Shown here piece after piece: positions 1-35,970 of a DNA stretch of 64,000 bases. The translations under genes and the position numbers were made by a program. The stretch's first letter is position 1. Each line of letters starts with the position of its first letter. The DNA comes from Heligmosomoides polygyrus polygyrus (Eukaryota > Nematoda > Chromadorea > Rhabditida > Heligmosomidae): contig OX377206.1 of NCBI GenBank assembly GCA_947396885.1, positions 8,811,050 through 8,875,049 of the forward strand. The letters are read 5' to 3'. The notes beneath the pieces were generated by a model. It ran no database searches. It was not told the origin of the DNA and worked only from the letters and a program-made list of their open reading frames with translations.

Positions 1-190
1 ATTTGAAAATATGTCAAAATGGCAAAATGTGGCTTCCTTTCAGTATTCGAATTCGAACGATTATTCGACATTCAAAAAAATCGATGTTCAATTTCGAACG
101 AAAATTCGAATTATTCGAAAATTTTGAAATATCCAATATTCGCTAATCGAACAACTAAACTACGAGTAAATTATTTGTTCGAGCACGACA
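1..190. repeat. TTCGAA-rich element (partial)
   Basis: Densely spaced TTCGAA/ATTCGAAT units ending near a GAGCACGAC terminus. It is part of a dispersed family bounded by ATAGTTGTGC-like ends; the left end lies outside or has decayed. About 200-600 bp upstream of the innexin start I see no promoter motif I can defend. Confidence 0.6.
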
Positions 191-424
191 TAGATTACCA
201 CAACTAAGCTGGCTACGGAAATATGTCAAGGCAAAAATCTTCAAGAAATACACACTCGGAAGGAAGTGATGTGCCGGTTCAAATCTCCCTGAATCCTGCA
301 CCTTTCCTCGTGTTTTAATCAACACTCGAAATTTCTTTTTCTGAGTAAAAGGAGCTGTAGGAGACTTCTCAGCGAGGCCGATTTTGTTGAGAAGTGAAGA
401 GATAATCAGACACTTGAAGTGTAA

Positions 425-24292
<23,868 letters not shown>

Positions 24293-24299
24293 TCCCACA

Positions 24300-25640
24300 T
24301 AGCTAATGGCGCTGCTAAACCGTTGATCTTTCCGTGACACTGATTTCATTCCTCAGATCTCAATGATGTCTCTATGTGTTCTGTGTGTGCGTGTCTGATT
24401 GTCGTCGTTGTTTTACGATGTCACACACATCCATACAGCGCAAGTGCGTCTGTAAATCTCCTGCCCTTCTAGGTACATGTACGTTGTCTGATGTTTTCTG
24501 ATGATACGATGATCCACTGTTTCACTGTCTAGGTCACTAGAGTGGCAGCCGTTGCGCGTGCGTATCGTGCGCGCGACGCCGCGGCGCACCCTGACAAGGT
24601 GCCATTTCGACGCACGCTGGCGCTGCGGTCGCGTGCGCGTGCGCGTTCACGGCTACTCTCTAATCACTACGACGGCAGAACAGACGACATTTGATGTGTT
24701 CTTTCCACAACTGCCGTTATTCTGTAGGTGTGACGCCTGGGTGCTGAATGTGTTTTGTTCGATGCCAAACATGAATGCTTTCCTCGTCCATGAATAATCT
24801 TCATTTTATGTCGCTTTGCCGGTTCTACCACGCATCCATCCCGAAGTCATATGATGTTTATTATGCCTCAATACGGTACTTGCCAGTGTTTCGTTATTAT
24901 ATTGATCCGTTCACGTTCCCTGCTGATATTGATGTATTGATTGTATGTGCTTGACTGGATTCCGTTTTCCATTCACAGAGCTTTATGCATTGGTATAACA
25001 TTGAACATTGTGATCCCGTTCTAGTGTACTACGTGTCATGACGACGATGGCTACGATGTTGATGATCTAGGTCACTAGTCTCTAGAGTATTCTATTTCTC
25101 CCCAATTTGCTCCCCGAAACCGAAATGGTCGCTGCTCCCTGCGTCGATTTCTACCTCGACGGTCGAAACACGGCTTCTCACTGCCGTCGTCATTCATCCT
25201 ATACGTCCACTTCGTTTCCCATTCATCCACCTTCCATGCTCTTGCTTACAGTGTCATACGTTCAGCTTTATCGTCCATATTCTCTTTCTTCTCGTCCTCA
25301 CACGTTCCTCTTCTTGAGTCCATTTCCGTACCGCAGATGCTTCGGCGTCCGAACAAAAATCTCAAACCGGCTTCATAGTCTGTTCATTCTTGTTTCTTTT
25401 ACCGTTTATCTCCTCTTCATTGAACAACTTCCTCTCCATGAAGCATCAAATGCGTCATGATGGGTTTGACGAGCATCATTATTGCTGTTTTGATTTATAT
25501 CGATAAAAATCTCGCATTTTCTTCAATTTCGAAGACAACAAGGAACTTAGACACGACGATACAAGGTTATACATATAGTCTGTATTCATAGATGACCCTG
25601 CCCTCTGTAAAGAAGAATTACCAGGCACTTGACAGATACT
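24300..25640. other. downstream of the innexin; 3' UTR or intergenic
   Basis: Contains a GC-rich palindromic patch (24550-24650, GCGCGCGACGCCGCGGCGC) and T/C-rich sequence. GATCTAGGTCACTAG-type motifs recur at 24530 and 25066. No second gene is supported. Confidence 0.35.
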
Positions 25641-25659
25641 ACAGCTGAGCTCGTTTAAT

Positions 25660-25805
25660 CGGCCCGAACATTTTTTTTTTTGAACGATTTTTTGTTCGAT
25701 CATATTCGAATATTGTTCGCAATCGAACGTTGCGTAAGTTACTCGATTTTCCAGATTTCGAAACTGCAAAAAAAATCTAGTTATTTGCTTGTTCGACCTT
25801 CGAAA
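25660..25805. repeat. TTCGAA-rich element (short)
   Basis: A short block of ATTCGAATATTGTTCG-type sequence. Confidence 0.55.
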
Positions 25806-25825
25806 ATACATCAAAAAGCTCAACT

Positions 25826-25976
25826 CTGAGCGAGCGTTTAGTGTGGGAGCGATGCGCAACGCACAACGCGATGTAATAATAAGCTCCCATATCGATTCAT
25901 CCTGTCGCGCGATCGATATGGGGCTTATCATTCATTGTTTCGCGCGTCACGTGCCCACTAAACCCCTAAACGACAC
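25826..25976. mobile_element. Harbinger-like MITE
   Basis: Same family as 12850-12992: AGCGAGCGTTTAGTGTGGG on the left, CCCACTAAACCCCTAAACG on the right, and inverted CCATATCGAT / ATCGATATGG arms in the centre. End bases are diverged and the target duplication is not clear. Confidence 0.75.
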
Positions 25977-25984
25977 CACTTATG

Positions 25985-26870
25985 AGCGCAAAAATTAAAT
26001 TTTGAGAAACTTCAGGCCTATGCCCCTAACATGCGGACATTATATAGGCCTTACACACATAGTGCTATTCGTTTCTCAAACGAGAATGAAGGACAGAAAG
26101 AAGAGTGGAAGCATTTTTCTTTCTTTTACAGATTTCCGAGACAAGTAGGTGCTTAGAAATAGTCTTGAATTCTCTCCCAGCAAACTCACTCACTGCTACT
26201 ACTAAAGTCTCAAAAAATGGTGAGGTCCATTATGCAGTGGAAAAAGCTGGGGTTCTCAGCTATTCGTAGAAGACAGACTATATCCGTTCGACAATGTAGA
26301 CTTGTGCGGGCAAATTATCGACAAGTATTTAGTGTCCGATTTCATGCATTTCGTTGTTCAGAAAACGGTCAGTGCACATCGTTCAAAGAAGTTTAGAAAA
26401 GTCGTGTCCGAAAATAGAATCCGCATTTTCTGAAGCGCTCTCGCCGTTAAATGTATAATACGTCGAAAAAGTAAGTACGGACGAGTTTTCGGAGGGTCTA
26501 GGACCTTCTCTGAACCGTGCGCGGAACGCCGGTGGCGTTGCGGTGATAGGAGGGAAATCCTGGGATTCAGCACTTACCTACATCGCAGCGTGACGTGGAA
26601 GGCTGCAAGGACGTACATGGCTTTGGACCAATGTCGACTGCCGTTTTCCGACCAGTTCTTCTGTTGAGAGTTTGAATTTTGAGCGACCGTTACGGGTGTG
26701 GCGAACGTGGAGCAGCCCTCACCAGGACTCGTATGCACATCTTGCTCCGACGTCCCCGCCAAGAAATGGGGAACAAATACCCCAGTTCATCGATCGCGGA
26801 TGTTCCCCGACCGCGCACTTGCCGAGATGCATCGCGAATTGGGGCACCATTTTCCAGTGGGTAACATCTG
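25985..26870. other. unassigned sequence
   Basis: A splice-like gtaagt on the minus strand near 26573 follows an open segment, but no family is recognisable. Confidence 0.3.
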
Positions 26871-26873
26871 TTA

Positions 26874-27034
26874 GGCCTGAGTTATACTCCCGCGGGAGCA
26901 TCCGGAGAAGGGCGGGAATCGCGCCGAGATCCCTCACCTGGCCAATCGCCGCGCCCTGCCACGCCCCCCGTCCGCGGTGCACCTTCAGTCCACGGACGTT
27001 CCGCGGATGCTCCCGCGGGAGTATAACATAGGCC
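26874..27034. mobile_element. Harbinger-like MITE, family E
   Basis: TIR GGCCTGAGTTATACTCCCGC / GCGGGAGTATAACATAGGCC. Its interior is inversely homologous to part of 59121-59451. TTA on the left; the right side is TCA. Confidence 0.8.
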
Positions 27035-27039
27035 TCAGC

Positions 27040-27300
27040 GGGAGAGCGCGGGAACGGCTACCCGCAGGGCGAGGTACGCATACGGCACCAGATCGGCGCA
27101 TTCGCGATATGCGCCATCGCGCCGTGTCGTGCGCTGGCGCATGTCGGGTGAGTCAAGGTTTGGCAGTCAGCAAAGCTTTTGCGAGGTACCATTCTTTGGC
27201 CAACAAAAGACTCGAAAACGTCATCGAGTACCGTTCTTCGCCCTAGTAGGTCTAGCAAGGTCATTGTCACTCCTTAAAAGGCCGTCAGATGCATGAATCA
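27040..27300 (-). other. open, GC-rich segment of unknown nature
   Basis: The minus strand is open for about 70 codons (LLDLLGRRTVLDDVFESFVG). It may be an exon fragment or repeat; no family is recognised. Confidence 0.2.
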
Positions 27301-27339
27301 GACCGGCGAGCATGATCTCAACTAGGGGTGTAATACATT

Positions 27340-27445
27340 TAATGAATAGCGATTTAACGGTTTTAACGATTTTAACGAATTAACCGCCTTGCCCGATAAA
27401 CTATGTTCTAACGACTTAACGAAACTTTTAACGGATTCTTTGGAA
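27340..27445. repeat. TTAACGA-rich low-complexity stretch
   Basis: Irregular repetition of TTTAACG / TTAACGA, similar in texture to the TTCGAA-rich family but with a different core. Confidence 0.5.
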
Positions 27446-27449
27446 TTTG

Positions 27450-28465
27450 CAGTGAATTGAAGATCCATCGAAAATTCGCTGTACTCCTCAACTTGGCAAT
27501 ATGTAGAGGGCATATTCTGGGAAGAAAAATCTCCATAAAATAAAAAATTCTGCTCAGAACAATTGATGTTAGGACGAAATAGGACGGTCAAAAACTTGAA
27601 GAGAAGCCCTGACGTGGTGCTGCGCCTAATTCCGTGCTCCATTATTCCTCTCCTGAATTTGCTCAAAGGCAATCTGCAATCAGATATCGTGTTACAGCCA
27701 CAGGGGTTCTCGTGGAGCAAAATTTTACAGATCACGTCAAACCGCACACTTTCGAAATCAAATTGAGAACGTTCCAAAATCATACAGATTGAGCTAGACA
27801 CTTTCTGAGCAGGTTAAAATAGATCTTCGATTACGGAAATCAACTCTGATGCTCTTTGAAAATTTATAATTCACCTGCTCCAAAGACGTGATCACAGTGA
27901 AATGTTCGGAATCTTCTATTTTCGAAGGAAAATCAAAAAGGGATCGCTCCATGTACTTGTTTGCGGTTTTCATTTAACTAACGCCAAAACTGCTGGGTGC
28001 ACATTCAGGCACGTTCTGCTATTAAGTTGCGTTCGTGGTGCTACTGTGTTCCAGACTCAGCTACACTAGTGGTTCCGTTGTGCTCCAACCTTGAGACATC
28101 GGGTTAAAACCGCGACCTTTGCCTCAGCGCCGGTCCCGTATCAACGTCACGTCGTATGCAACCCGGGCTGCCCCGAAAATTCTCTACGTGGGATTGCACC
28201 AGGTGCACGCTTTACAGCACAAGAGCACCACTGATGCACGTTGCTGCACGTGCTGATATTGTGCTGCGTTGCGAGGGCTCACGGCTTCGGTTAGCGGCGC
28301 TCAAATGTCTGACACTGCACTCACGTTCTGGGGAGGCGAATTCTAAATTTTCAAGGAAAATCATAGTTAAGCAGTCAAATCGAGAACTTATCTTGATCCT
28401 CTACCCTTTTTGAAAAATGCTCAGTTCAACTTGGAAGACGACTATTTTGATCAGTAAACTGCTCA
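27450..28465. other. unassigned sequence
   Basis: No repeat or gene recognised; a few mid-length chance ORFs. Confidence 0.3.
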
Positions 28466-28471
28466 GTCAGG

Positions 28472-28630
28472 CACCTGTAGCGCAGTCGGAGGAGGTGCCG
28501 ACTGCCGAATGTCATTGTATGGCCAGGTGCGCATTCAAATCACCTCCAAGACATCACGTAAAAGTGCAATGCGTACCCAAAAGGTATTGAGTAACGTCGT
28601 CCTCCATTCTTGATCCTCTATCCTTCAAGC
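28472..28630 (+). repeat. SINE copy with internal deletion
   Basis: The A-box region (TGTAGCGCAGTCGGAGG) is joined directly to the CATTGTATGGCC 3' half, so about 120 bp including the B box is missing. Confidence 0.8.
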
Positions 28631-28747
28631 TGTTCAGCTTGATTTCAAAATTGTTAAGTTTCCTTTAAAAGTGTCAAGCTTAACGTGGGGATCATATATA
28701 CAACCCATCGTCTGATTGGAGGTCTAAAACAATATTAGGTAGATCAC

Positions 28748-29045
28748 ATGTATCACCTGTCGTCCCTCTGATCATCGACTTGCTCGAGCGGGCGCCAGCA
28801 GCGTCTCCATTCGTCCCTGTCGCGTGCCAGAGTGCTCCAATGGATCCTCCTCGCTCGAGGGACACAAAGAGCGTCATATCGGTCGTTTATGGCTTTCACG
28901 AAGAAGCCGGCCAACGCGTTGGTGGGCGTCCTGATGTTCTCTTGACATCCCGCAGAATCTATTCGGTGACAACTCTTGTTCATCGGGTGTCTGCAAAGCG
29001 CATTACGTGGCCGGGCCACCTAATTTTCGACAACTTGGCCCACCA
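28748..29045 (-). mobile_element. RTE-type LINE, 3'-end fragment
   Basis: The minus strand encodes the polyprotein C-terminus ([33 protein letters not shown], stop). The RPPTRW block is altered and frame-shifted relative to 4755-5050. Both copies share the same 3' end TGTATCACCTGTCGTCC in plus-strand reading. Confidence 0.85.
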
Positions 29046-29384
29046 TTGGGAAGATAGCGGTTTCTATTGTATTTTTCAACGAGATTTACCAATCTACCGG
29101 GAAGTCAACGGAAGGATTTCGTTTTTAAACAAATGCTCAAGAAATTCAACGGCTGGAGAGTATAGCGCACACAGCTGGTCTCAATTTCGACTGGAAACTC
29201 GTTCGCACTTATTTCTTACGTACTTTTCACGAGTAACTCCTTCTTGAACGGTACACATCAGTGTTCTTGTGTGATACTTCACGGCATTGAATTGTTGCTT
29301 CGGATGGCTCAGAAGGATACATACAAGAAGATAGTCTTGAAAGCTTTACGTTTTTCGATTAAGCGAGAATATTATAGAAACCTA

Positions 29385-29760
29385 TGCTTTCGCCCATTCG
29401 ATTGATAGGTTCGATCCTATTAGCATTGTGCACGGCGCACTCTCGGAGCATTCCAGGCATGACAGAGCACTGACAACGCACTCCATGCTGGAGATACTCC
29501 GAAAACACTGCACGTGACATGCACGTCTTGGAAAATAAGGTGCTCTAATCGCAAAAACCTGCTGCAGTTATTTTTTAGGCCACCCACGGCGAAAACGAGG
29601 CGGTCTGGTAAAGCTTTATATATGGTTTTGTAGATCTCGAGGAGATGAATCGAACGGTGCCAATAGTTTCTCGAACAACTTAAAAGTAGATGAGTTATGA
29701 GTATGCGACGGTTTGCGACGGATTTTTCCGTCGCATGCTGTCTGAATAGTCTCTGCAAGC
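29385..29760 (-). repeat. half copy of palindrome V
   Basis: Matches one arm of 20101-21043, from GATTGATAGGTTCGATCC to the GACGGTTTGCGACGGATTTT hairpin. The other arm is absent. Confidence 0.8.
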
Positions 29761-29789
29761 TTTCTTCTCTTCGTAAAATTTACCTCGTA

Positions 29790-30660
29790 AACATGGGGCA
29801 CAAACAAGAAAAATTTGTAGTCACCAGTTAAACATGTCAGCGAAAGAGAAAACTCAACACCACATTTGAGATATGCACAACAAACAGCAAGCTTCAAGAA
29901 ATCTGTCGACGGAAAAATTGTTTTAGAAGTCAATCACAGCAATGAATAAATACTAGCGAAAGAAGGTGCGAAGTGAACAAACAACAAAGTTCTGCAGAAA
30001 ACTTACACAAACAACAACACAAACACCGTATGCTATTGCAAAAATTACGCGTTTAAATCGCACAGTCAGATGATGTTGCAGTTCTTTTATCACTTCACAG
30101 ATCGCATGGAATGTTTACCTAGATCTGGCTGCTGCTTCTTTCAGCTGATCGCGGGACGTGAACGCATTGGCAATTTCGGCTAGTCGAAGGCCAAGATATC
30201 CTTCTGGTATTTTTTTAGCTGTGTCTAGACTGTAGGAGGGTGGATGACCACATCAAGATCTCCATCAACTTGGAGAAGAGAGAAGGCTCGTAAAGCCAGT
30301 AATAGCCGCACACATAGAGATACCTACTACAACTGGATAACGTCACAGTACTTCGGAAACAGAGTAGAATGTTCCTTTAATCGGCAAAGAGCTTAAAAAC
30401 CATTTTGCACTAAAATTTGGCACCAATACAACAGCAGAAGAACAAGTCTGCGGGCAATGATCCATCACAGTTCTCCACTCATTTGGTCTATTTCTTATCG
30501 TCCTTTGAAGCAACACGGACCGCATCCGAAGCCCGTTGCTTACCACTGCGTGACATCACTCGGAATTTGTATGACTTCTCCTCTTCTTCGCAGCTGGTTC
30601 TTCTAACGATTTCTCGTCCAAAACAGCCATTCCCGTTAGAACTGTCTGAAATGCAACAAA
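29790..30660. other. unassigned sequence
   Basis: No repeat or gene recognised. Confidence 0.3.
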
Positions 30661-30667
30661 TGATACA

Positions 30668-31962
30668 AGGTTGTAAGAAAAGTTTCTCGCCACTCATTTT
30701 TTGGCGCTCCGACAAATTTTTGAAAAGTTTTCTGGAACCTTCTCCCAATAAAGTATATATGGGATGACCTATCACCTATATTTCCCACTATTGTCGTACA
30801 TATTCCGTTACGACTATGGCAGAAAAAATCTCGACAGCAAGCAAGTTCGACTGCTTCAGCCTTACCAGACCAAAAAGCAAAGCAGTTCGAGAGTCGCGAT
30901 GGATAACATACGTGGAACGATGGATCCCGCCACAGTCTCCTACGACGCAGCGAAAGTATGGCTCCGGAAGTCCAAGAACGGAAACTTTTGCTGGAAGACT
31001 ACCATGGTGTGGAGGGCCAGTTGTAGTGAATGAGGAGAGCCTTCTGGAGCTGGTTCGACCTGGCAGAGGAACCCGAATGCAGTCACACCACCATAGTCAA
31101 CACCTGCATGGCCTTGGGAAGACATAGATATGGTGCATGGATACCACATGAACTGGACGGCCACCAGCTGCAGATGCGCCAGAATGCGTGCATGAACTTC
31201 TTGACTTCACGCGGCATTTTTCTCGGCTCGAGAACCTGGTCACTGGCGAAATATCATAGTCTACGTTAACCACATGCGAAAGCGTCGGTGCCTCCGTTTC
31301 GGCGAAGCAGAAATTTTCACGCCAGACCGGAGCTTCACCCAAGAAAGGAAATGCTCAGTGTCTGGTGGAATTGCAAGAGAGTCACTCACTGGGAGCTGCT
31401 ATCGGCAAACACTACTGTCACTAGCGACGTCTACTGCAGGCAGTTGGATCGCGTTGGAGCGTTGCAAGGGACAGAGTGGCGTTCTTCCCCCCGCCCTTCA
31501 AACAGAGGCGTTGCAAATGTCTGCCTCTCCACTAGCTTGTAAGGCAGCCACTGAACTCTCTTGCAAGCCCAGGGGGTTGGGTGGGCGGGCCTGGGGGTAG
31601 AACGCTCGTCTCCCGTTGCAAAGGAGACTCAGAAAAAACTCCATTGTTTTGAGTGGCATGTTCTGGCCCACCCACCGTATTCACCGGTCTTTGTTCCAAC
31701 GGATTACCGCCTGTTTCCTTCGTTGTTGAATCGTTTGCAGGAGAAGCAATTTGATGACCGGGAGCAACTTTAAAAGTGCCTCTCTGAGATTTTTTTTTCG
31801 TCAAAACCTCAGCAATTTATAGAAGCGGAATCCACAAACAAACCTGACAAATGGCAAAATGCTGGAGATAATAATGGTGCATATATTCATTAGTTGTACG
31901 GAACGAGAGAAATAAATTCGAAAAAAATTGCACAAGTGGCGGGATACTTTCGTCACATTTTA
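30668..31962 (+). mobile_element. decayed mariner element 5
   Basis: The left end AAGGTTGTAAGAAAAGTTTC pairs with GATACTTTCGTCACATTTT on the right. The pseudogene between them reads in the plus direction. Confidence 0.75.
30905..31890 (+). pseudogene. mariner transposase pseudogene
   Basis: Mariner blocks are spread over several frames: WLRKSKNGNF, GAWIPHELDGHQLQMR, KEMLSVWWNCKRVTHWELL, TVTSDVYCRQLDRV, AKETQKKLHCFEWHVL and HPPYSPVFVPTDYRLF. The conserved SPDLAPTDY is SPVFVPTDY here. The HDNARPH block is not readable; sequence between about 31460 and 31610 does not align with it. Many frameshifts, clearly dead. Different subfamily from copies 1 and 6. Confidence 0.85.
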
Positions 31963-31986
31963 ACCGAAAGATAGTTCGATGCTTAC

Positions 31987-32174
31987 CACGTTTTCCTTTG
32001 CTTCACTACACTCTGTCGAAATGTCGACAACGGAGTTACGCTCTTGTACGATGTCCGACGCAGGAACGTTGTTAAGGGCGGATTCCGACGTACAGTTCAG
32101 GCTCACTGTTGTCACCGGCGCTTCATCAACGGTCACGGAAGGTTGCTCGCTGCCCAGTTTCTCGTCGACGTCTT
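31987..32174 (-). CDS. possible isolated exon, acidic product
   Basis: The minus-strand segment lies between a TTATTTTGTAG acceptor and a GTAAGC donor. It is open, encoding an E/D/S/V-rich stretch (VEDVDEKLGSEQPSVTVDEA) with no recognised domain. Splice signals and codon texture suggest coding; no neighbouring exon could be linked. It may equally be chance. Confidence 0.35.
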
Positions 32175-32199
32175 CTACAAAATAAGCCAAGAATTTTCT

Positions 32200-32440
32200 T
32201 CTATTTTAAATCAAACCTAACATCGTCCAGATCAAAATGATCCTCTACACCACTACAGAGGCTCTCCGAGAGGTTAGAAAAACTTTGCACAAGAAAAATT
32301 TAGTATGACCATTTTAAATTTCAAATGAACTGTCCTAAGTGAATGAAAGCACTGCTTGAAATTTTTACAGTTTTCATTTTTTTAAGGAAAAGTTGGGATT
32401 TCAAGCACATTTTAGGAACTAGATAAGCAACAGTTTGTTA
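32200..32440. other. unassigned sequence
   Basis: AT-rich, nothing recognised. Confidence 0.3.
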
Positions 32441-32454
32441 TCGTGTTAGAAAAC

Positions 32455-32705
32455 GAGATGGTGCCATGCAATCGTCTAGCTCGCTGGGATTTTCATTTGG
32501 TTGATATTGTAAGTGCTTGCTTACGTGAAACAGCGAAGTGAAGATATGTATCTTTTCCACAATTGTTTTCTTTGTACCGTCATTGACAGGCGTACAACTC
32601 CACGCAAACAACATTTCTGCTGTCAATCAAAAGAAAACCGCGATCACCTGGAAGGGCGCATGGCGCAACCTATTTTTAGCACGAAAAGTTGCTGCATTCC
32701 TGCAT
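32455..32705. repeat. family W palindromic repeat
   Basis: It starts GATGGTGCCATGCAATCG and closes with GCGCATGGCGCAACC. Internal order matches 61000-61255. Confidence 0.5.
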
Positions 32706-33009
32706 TTCAAAACCAGTCCTAATCTCTATTATTTTTGCCCTGAAAAATAACAAATTCATAAAATGTCAAATTGTGTGTTCACTTAATGGGAAATCATATT
32801 AAATTTTCTAGGACAAAAAGCATTCCAACCTTCTCGAAGAGTCTCTAGTTTATTCTCCAGGATGCTCATTTTGATTTGGAAATTGTCAGGCATGATTTCA
32901 AAAGCGTCAAGCTTCTGTCAATTAGAAGTGTCCAGTTTGATTTGAAACGAACTCAGTTTGAAGTGAAACTGTTATAAATGGAAATAATAATACAAGATTG
33001 AGCGCAGTC

Positions 33010-33228
33010 ATGTAGCGCAGTCGGAGGAGGAGCCGACTGTCGCGTGCACGTTCCTGGTTCAGATTTCTCGCCCAGGCCAAGCGAGCCTTCCATCCCTCCG
33101 GGGTCGGTGAATTGATACCAGACTCGTCTGAGAAGTATAAAGCGCTGATCTGTCCATCGGCTGGCCACCGCATGTCATTGTATGGCCAAAATGCATTTAA
33201 ATCGCTTCCACAACATCCCTTAGAAGTA
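33010..33228 (+). repeat. SINE, left part, interrupted by mariner 6
   Basis: TGTAGCGCAGTCGGAGGAGG .. CAACATCCCTTAGAAGTA stops at the TA that the mariner uses; it resumes at 34487. Confidence 0.9.
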
Positions 33229-34486
33229 TTAGGTTGGTGCATAAGTTCTCGGACATTTGATCCCTCCTGAATTGAAAGCGCATTTCCCCGTCAAATTTCT
33301 CACATCTATCAATGCGTGAATGATCGATCGATAGAGAAAGGAAAGGGCTACAAAACTGTTCCTAACATTTACTTCTGCATTGTTAACGTCAGCTATTATG
33401 GCTAAGCAATTCATCCCAACTGAGGCGCATATTCGGCACGTCATGTTATTCCTGCATCAATCTGGCCTCAATGCCAACGAATCGTATCGTCGCCTGAAGG
33501 ATGCTTACAACGAGAGTGCTCCTGCTCTAAGAACTGTGTACCAGTGGTTCTCGAAGTTTGCAGTTGGTGAATTCTCCGTTGAAGATAATGAACGAGAAGG
33601 GCGCCCGATGACACTGGATTTGGATGGCCTCCGAAGTAGAGTGGAAGCGGACCCATACCAAACCACTCTTGGTGCTAGTCACTCAACAGTCGTCCGAGGA
33701 CTGAAGTCGATTGGCAAGGTGCAAAAATTGGGTCGCTGGGTACCTCACGACTTGACACAACATGACATGGATCGCAGAGCCGATGTCGCTCTGTCTCTCC
33801 TTACCCTCAGACGTACCCACGGATGGCTGGACAAACCTGTCATCGGGGATGAGAAGTGGATACTCTGCTCTAATTATCACCGGCGTGCACAGTGGGTTGA
33901 CGCAACTGGAGAGGCAGAGGACGTTCCGAAACCCGACCTTCACGTGAAAAAGGTGATGCTATGTATTTGGTGGAGCGTTCTTGGCGTGAATACTGGGAGC
34001 TGCTGGACGAAGGGATAACAGTGACGGCAGAGGTTTACGTCAACCAACTGAGGAAGTTGAGGTCCCACCTCCAAATCACACGAGGAGAGCAAGTGAAGGT
34101 GTATTTTCAACACGACAACGCTAGACCGCATATTGCTAGAGCGACGGCGGCTGAGTTGGCGGACTGCGGATGGACCGTTCTTCGACATCCACCTTACTCA
34201 CCAGATCTCGCTCCTTCTGATTATCGTTTGCTTTCAAGCCTTCAACGCTATTTGGACGGCCAGCAATTCAGGAACCGAGAGGATGTCAAGGAGGCACTGC
34301 TCACATTTTTCGAATCACAACCGGCCACGTTTTGGAGAAAAGGCATCCATGACTTACCAGCACGTTGGCGAAAGACAATTGATGTAAAGGGTGGTTACTT
34401 CAAATGATTTGATATTGTTGTTCGTATCTTGTGATAATAAATATTTCATACCCCAAATGTCCGAGAACTTATGCACCAACCTAATA
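33229..34486 (+). mobile_element. mariner element 6, TIRs and TA duplication intact
   Basis: Ends TTAGGTTGGTGCATAAGTTC and GAACTTATGCACCAACCTAA, inserted into a SINE at GAAG-TA-GAATG. A polyadenylation-like AATAAA is at 34437. Confidence 0.95.
33398..34407 (+). pseudogene. mariner transposase, near-intact with one frameshift
   Basis: Reads MAKQFIPTEAHIRHVMLFL from 33398, a helix-turn-helix region, WVPHDL (33740s), catalytic GDEKWI, then KVMLCIWWSVLGV. A single-base indel near 33988 moves the rest to another frame: YWELLDEGITVTAEVY, HDNARPH, HPPYSPDLAPSDYRL and the C-terminus to 34407. The three catalytic aspartates are present and the last two are 34 residues apart (DD34D). About 6-7 residues seem to be missing in the second helix-turn-helix near 33660 (inference from family length). 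Confidence 0.93.
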
Positions 34487-34545
34487 GAATGCGTAGCGTA
34501 TCCCAAATGGATTGAGTAGCGCCGTCCTTTATCTTTATCCTTAAA
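34487..34545 (+). repeat. SINE, right part
   Basis: TAGAATGCGTAGCGTATCCC .. CGCCGTCCTTTATC continues the copy interrupted at 33228. Confidence 0.9.
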
Positions 34546-34689
34546 TACAACGTTTCTGACTAGGATGAGTTAGTGTCTGCGGAACGATACCATATTCTTC
34601 AGAACAGATGATGGCAACGAAGGAGAGACGCCAGAAACGTTTTTACGACTACCGTAAATATCGGCTTTAATCAGTCCCGTTGTTGGATG

Positions 34690-34880
34690 TCCCACGAATT
34701 CTACCTCAACACGAGTAAGCCCGAAATGCATAAGTAGCCCATATGATCCTTTAGCCAACCCGGGCAAGCCTGATTCAAAATCACCGACGCAGGAGGATGG
34801 GTTGGTCTGGGCAGAACTCAAACCACGAGCATCGAATCAGGGTGCGGGCGACAGACGTCTGATGCTGATTGTAGAGCGAC
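34690..34880 (-). repeat. decayed SINE-like fragment
   Basis: GAACTCAAACCACGAGC and GTGCGGGCGACAG blocks match diverged SINE order; the boundaries are weak. Confidence 0.4.
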
Positions 34881-34984
34881 AGAAAGCATTTTTGCACCCT
34901 TTCCATTCAAAGGCCAAAGAGTTCTGAATGGGATTTACTCAACAAAGCCTGTCGTTATACCCGAAGATCACATCATACTATACT

Positions 34985-35200
34985 TGCGTCGTTCCAAAAA
35001 ATTTCCGAATAAACGAATAATCGAATATATTCAGCTTCATAAAAAACGGAATATTTGAATAATGAATATATTCGAATTTTGGACCTCGCCGAATAGTCGA
35101 GTAATGAATACATTCGAATTTTAAGCCTCATCGATTAATCGATTAATGAATATTCGAATATTCGAATTTATTCGATTATTTATTAGAAATTATTCAATTC
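34985..35200. repeat. TTCGAA-rich element
   Basis: GAATATTCGAATATTCGAA-type sequence mixed with GATTAATCGATTAATGAAT. Confidence 0.6.
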
Positions 35201-35660
35201 GGTCCGAAGTATATACCATACACTCAAAAGAAGGAAGTGGGAAGCATAAAGGAATATGTGCACGGCGAAATGAAAACGGAAAAACGAACCGTCATCCAAC
35301 GTCATGCGGGAGAGACTGATTGTGAGGCAACAGGTGGCGAAGTTCCGTTGCGGAAGTACTGCAAGAAAGAAGAAGTGAATGAGATGTCGACGACAGGAAA
35401 TAAGGGAATGTCAAACAATGCGAAAAAAGGGCAAATATATACAAAAACGTATGAGGTTATGTCATTAATTATACAACATTTCTGCTTTTTCTGTAATTCA
35501 AATCAAAACCGCTGAAGTGTTATTTCTTGTTTGGAAGCCTGTTTTCTAGCGATCATGGAAAGTTATGAATCGTTAATTTTTCTTGTGTAGTTGAATAGTT
35601 TTATTCCCTAGGACGACGACCACTTAAAGTGAAAAAGTGCCTGATTTTATTCTCATCCAG

Positions 35661-35844
35661 CTCAGCAGCAACCCAGAGACGTGGGTCAAGCAAACACATT
35701 CAAGAAGACCACCGGCAAGTTCGCTCCCGGCCGAATAAATTGCTGGAGCTGGCGTCAGAATTTCCGTCCGACCAGACGGCCAAAAAACAAGCCACTGCTG
35801 GGGCAACCATCTGTCGTGAACAAAAGACGTCTCTGAGCAAGCTC
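35661..35844 (+). CDS. possible isolated exon
   Basis: Open segment between a TTCTCATCCAG acceptor and a GTAAAT donor, encoding a basic/polar stretch (RSRPNKLLELASEFPSDQTA). No domain recognised and no partner exon found; the frame is open 30 nt further upstream. Tentative. Confidence 0.3.
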
Positions 35845-35970
35845 GTAAATAAACAAATAAATAATCTATGTTGGTGCTTGAAAGCTAGACAAAACTCCTT
35901 GAGAATTAGGGCAATCACTTTAATTCTGAAGTTTAGGTCAATCATTTTCTGTCATAATGATATTTTTTGA

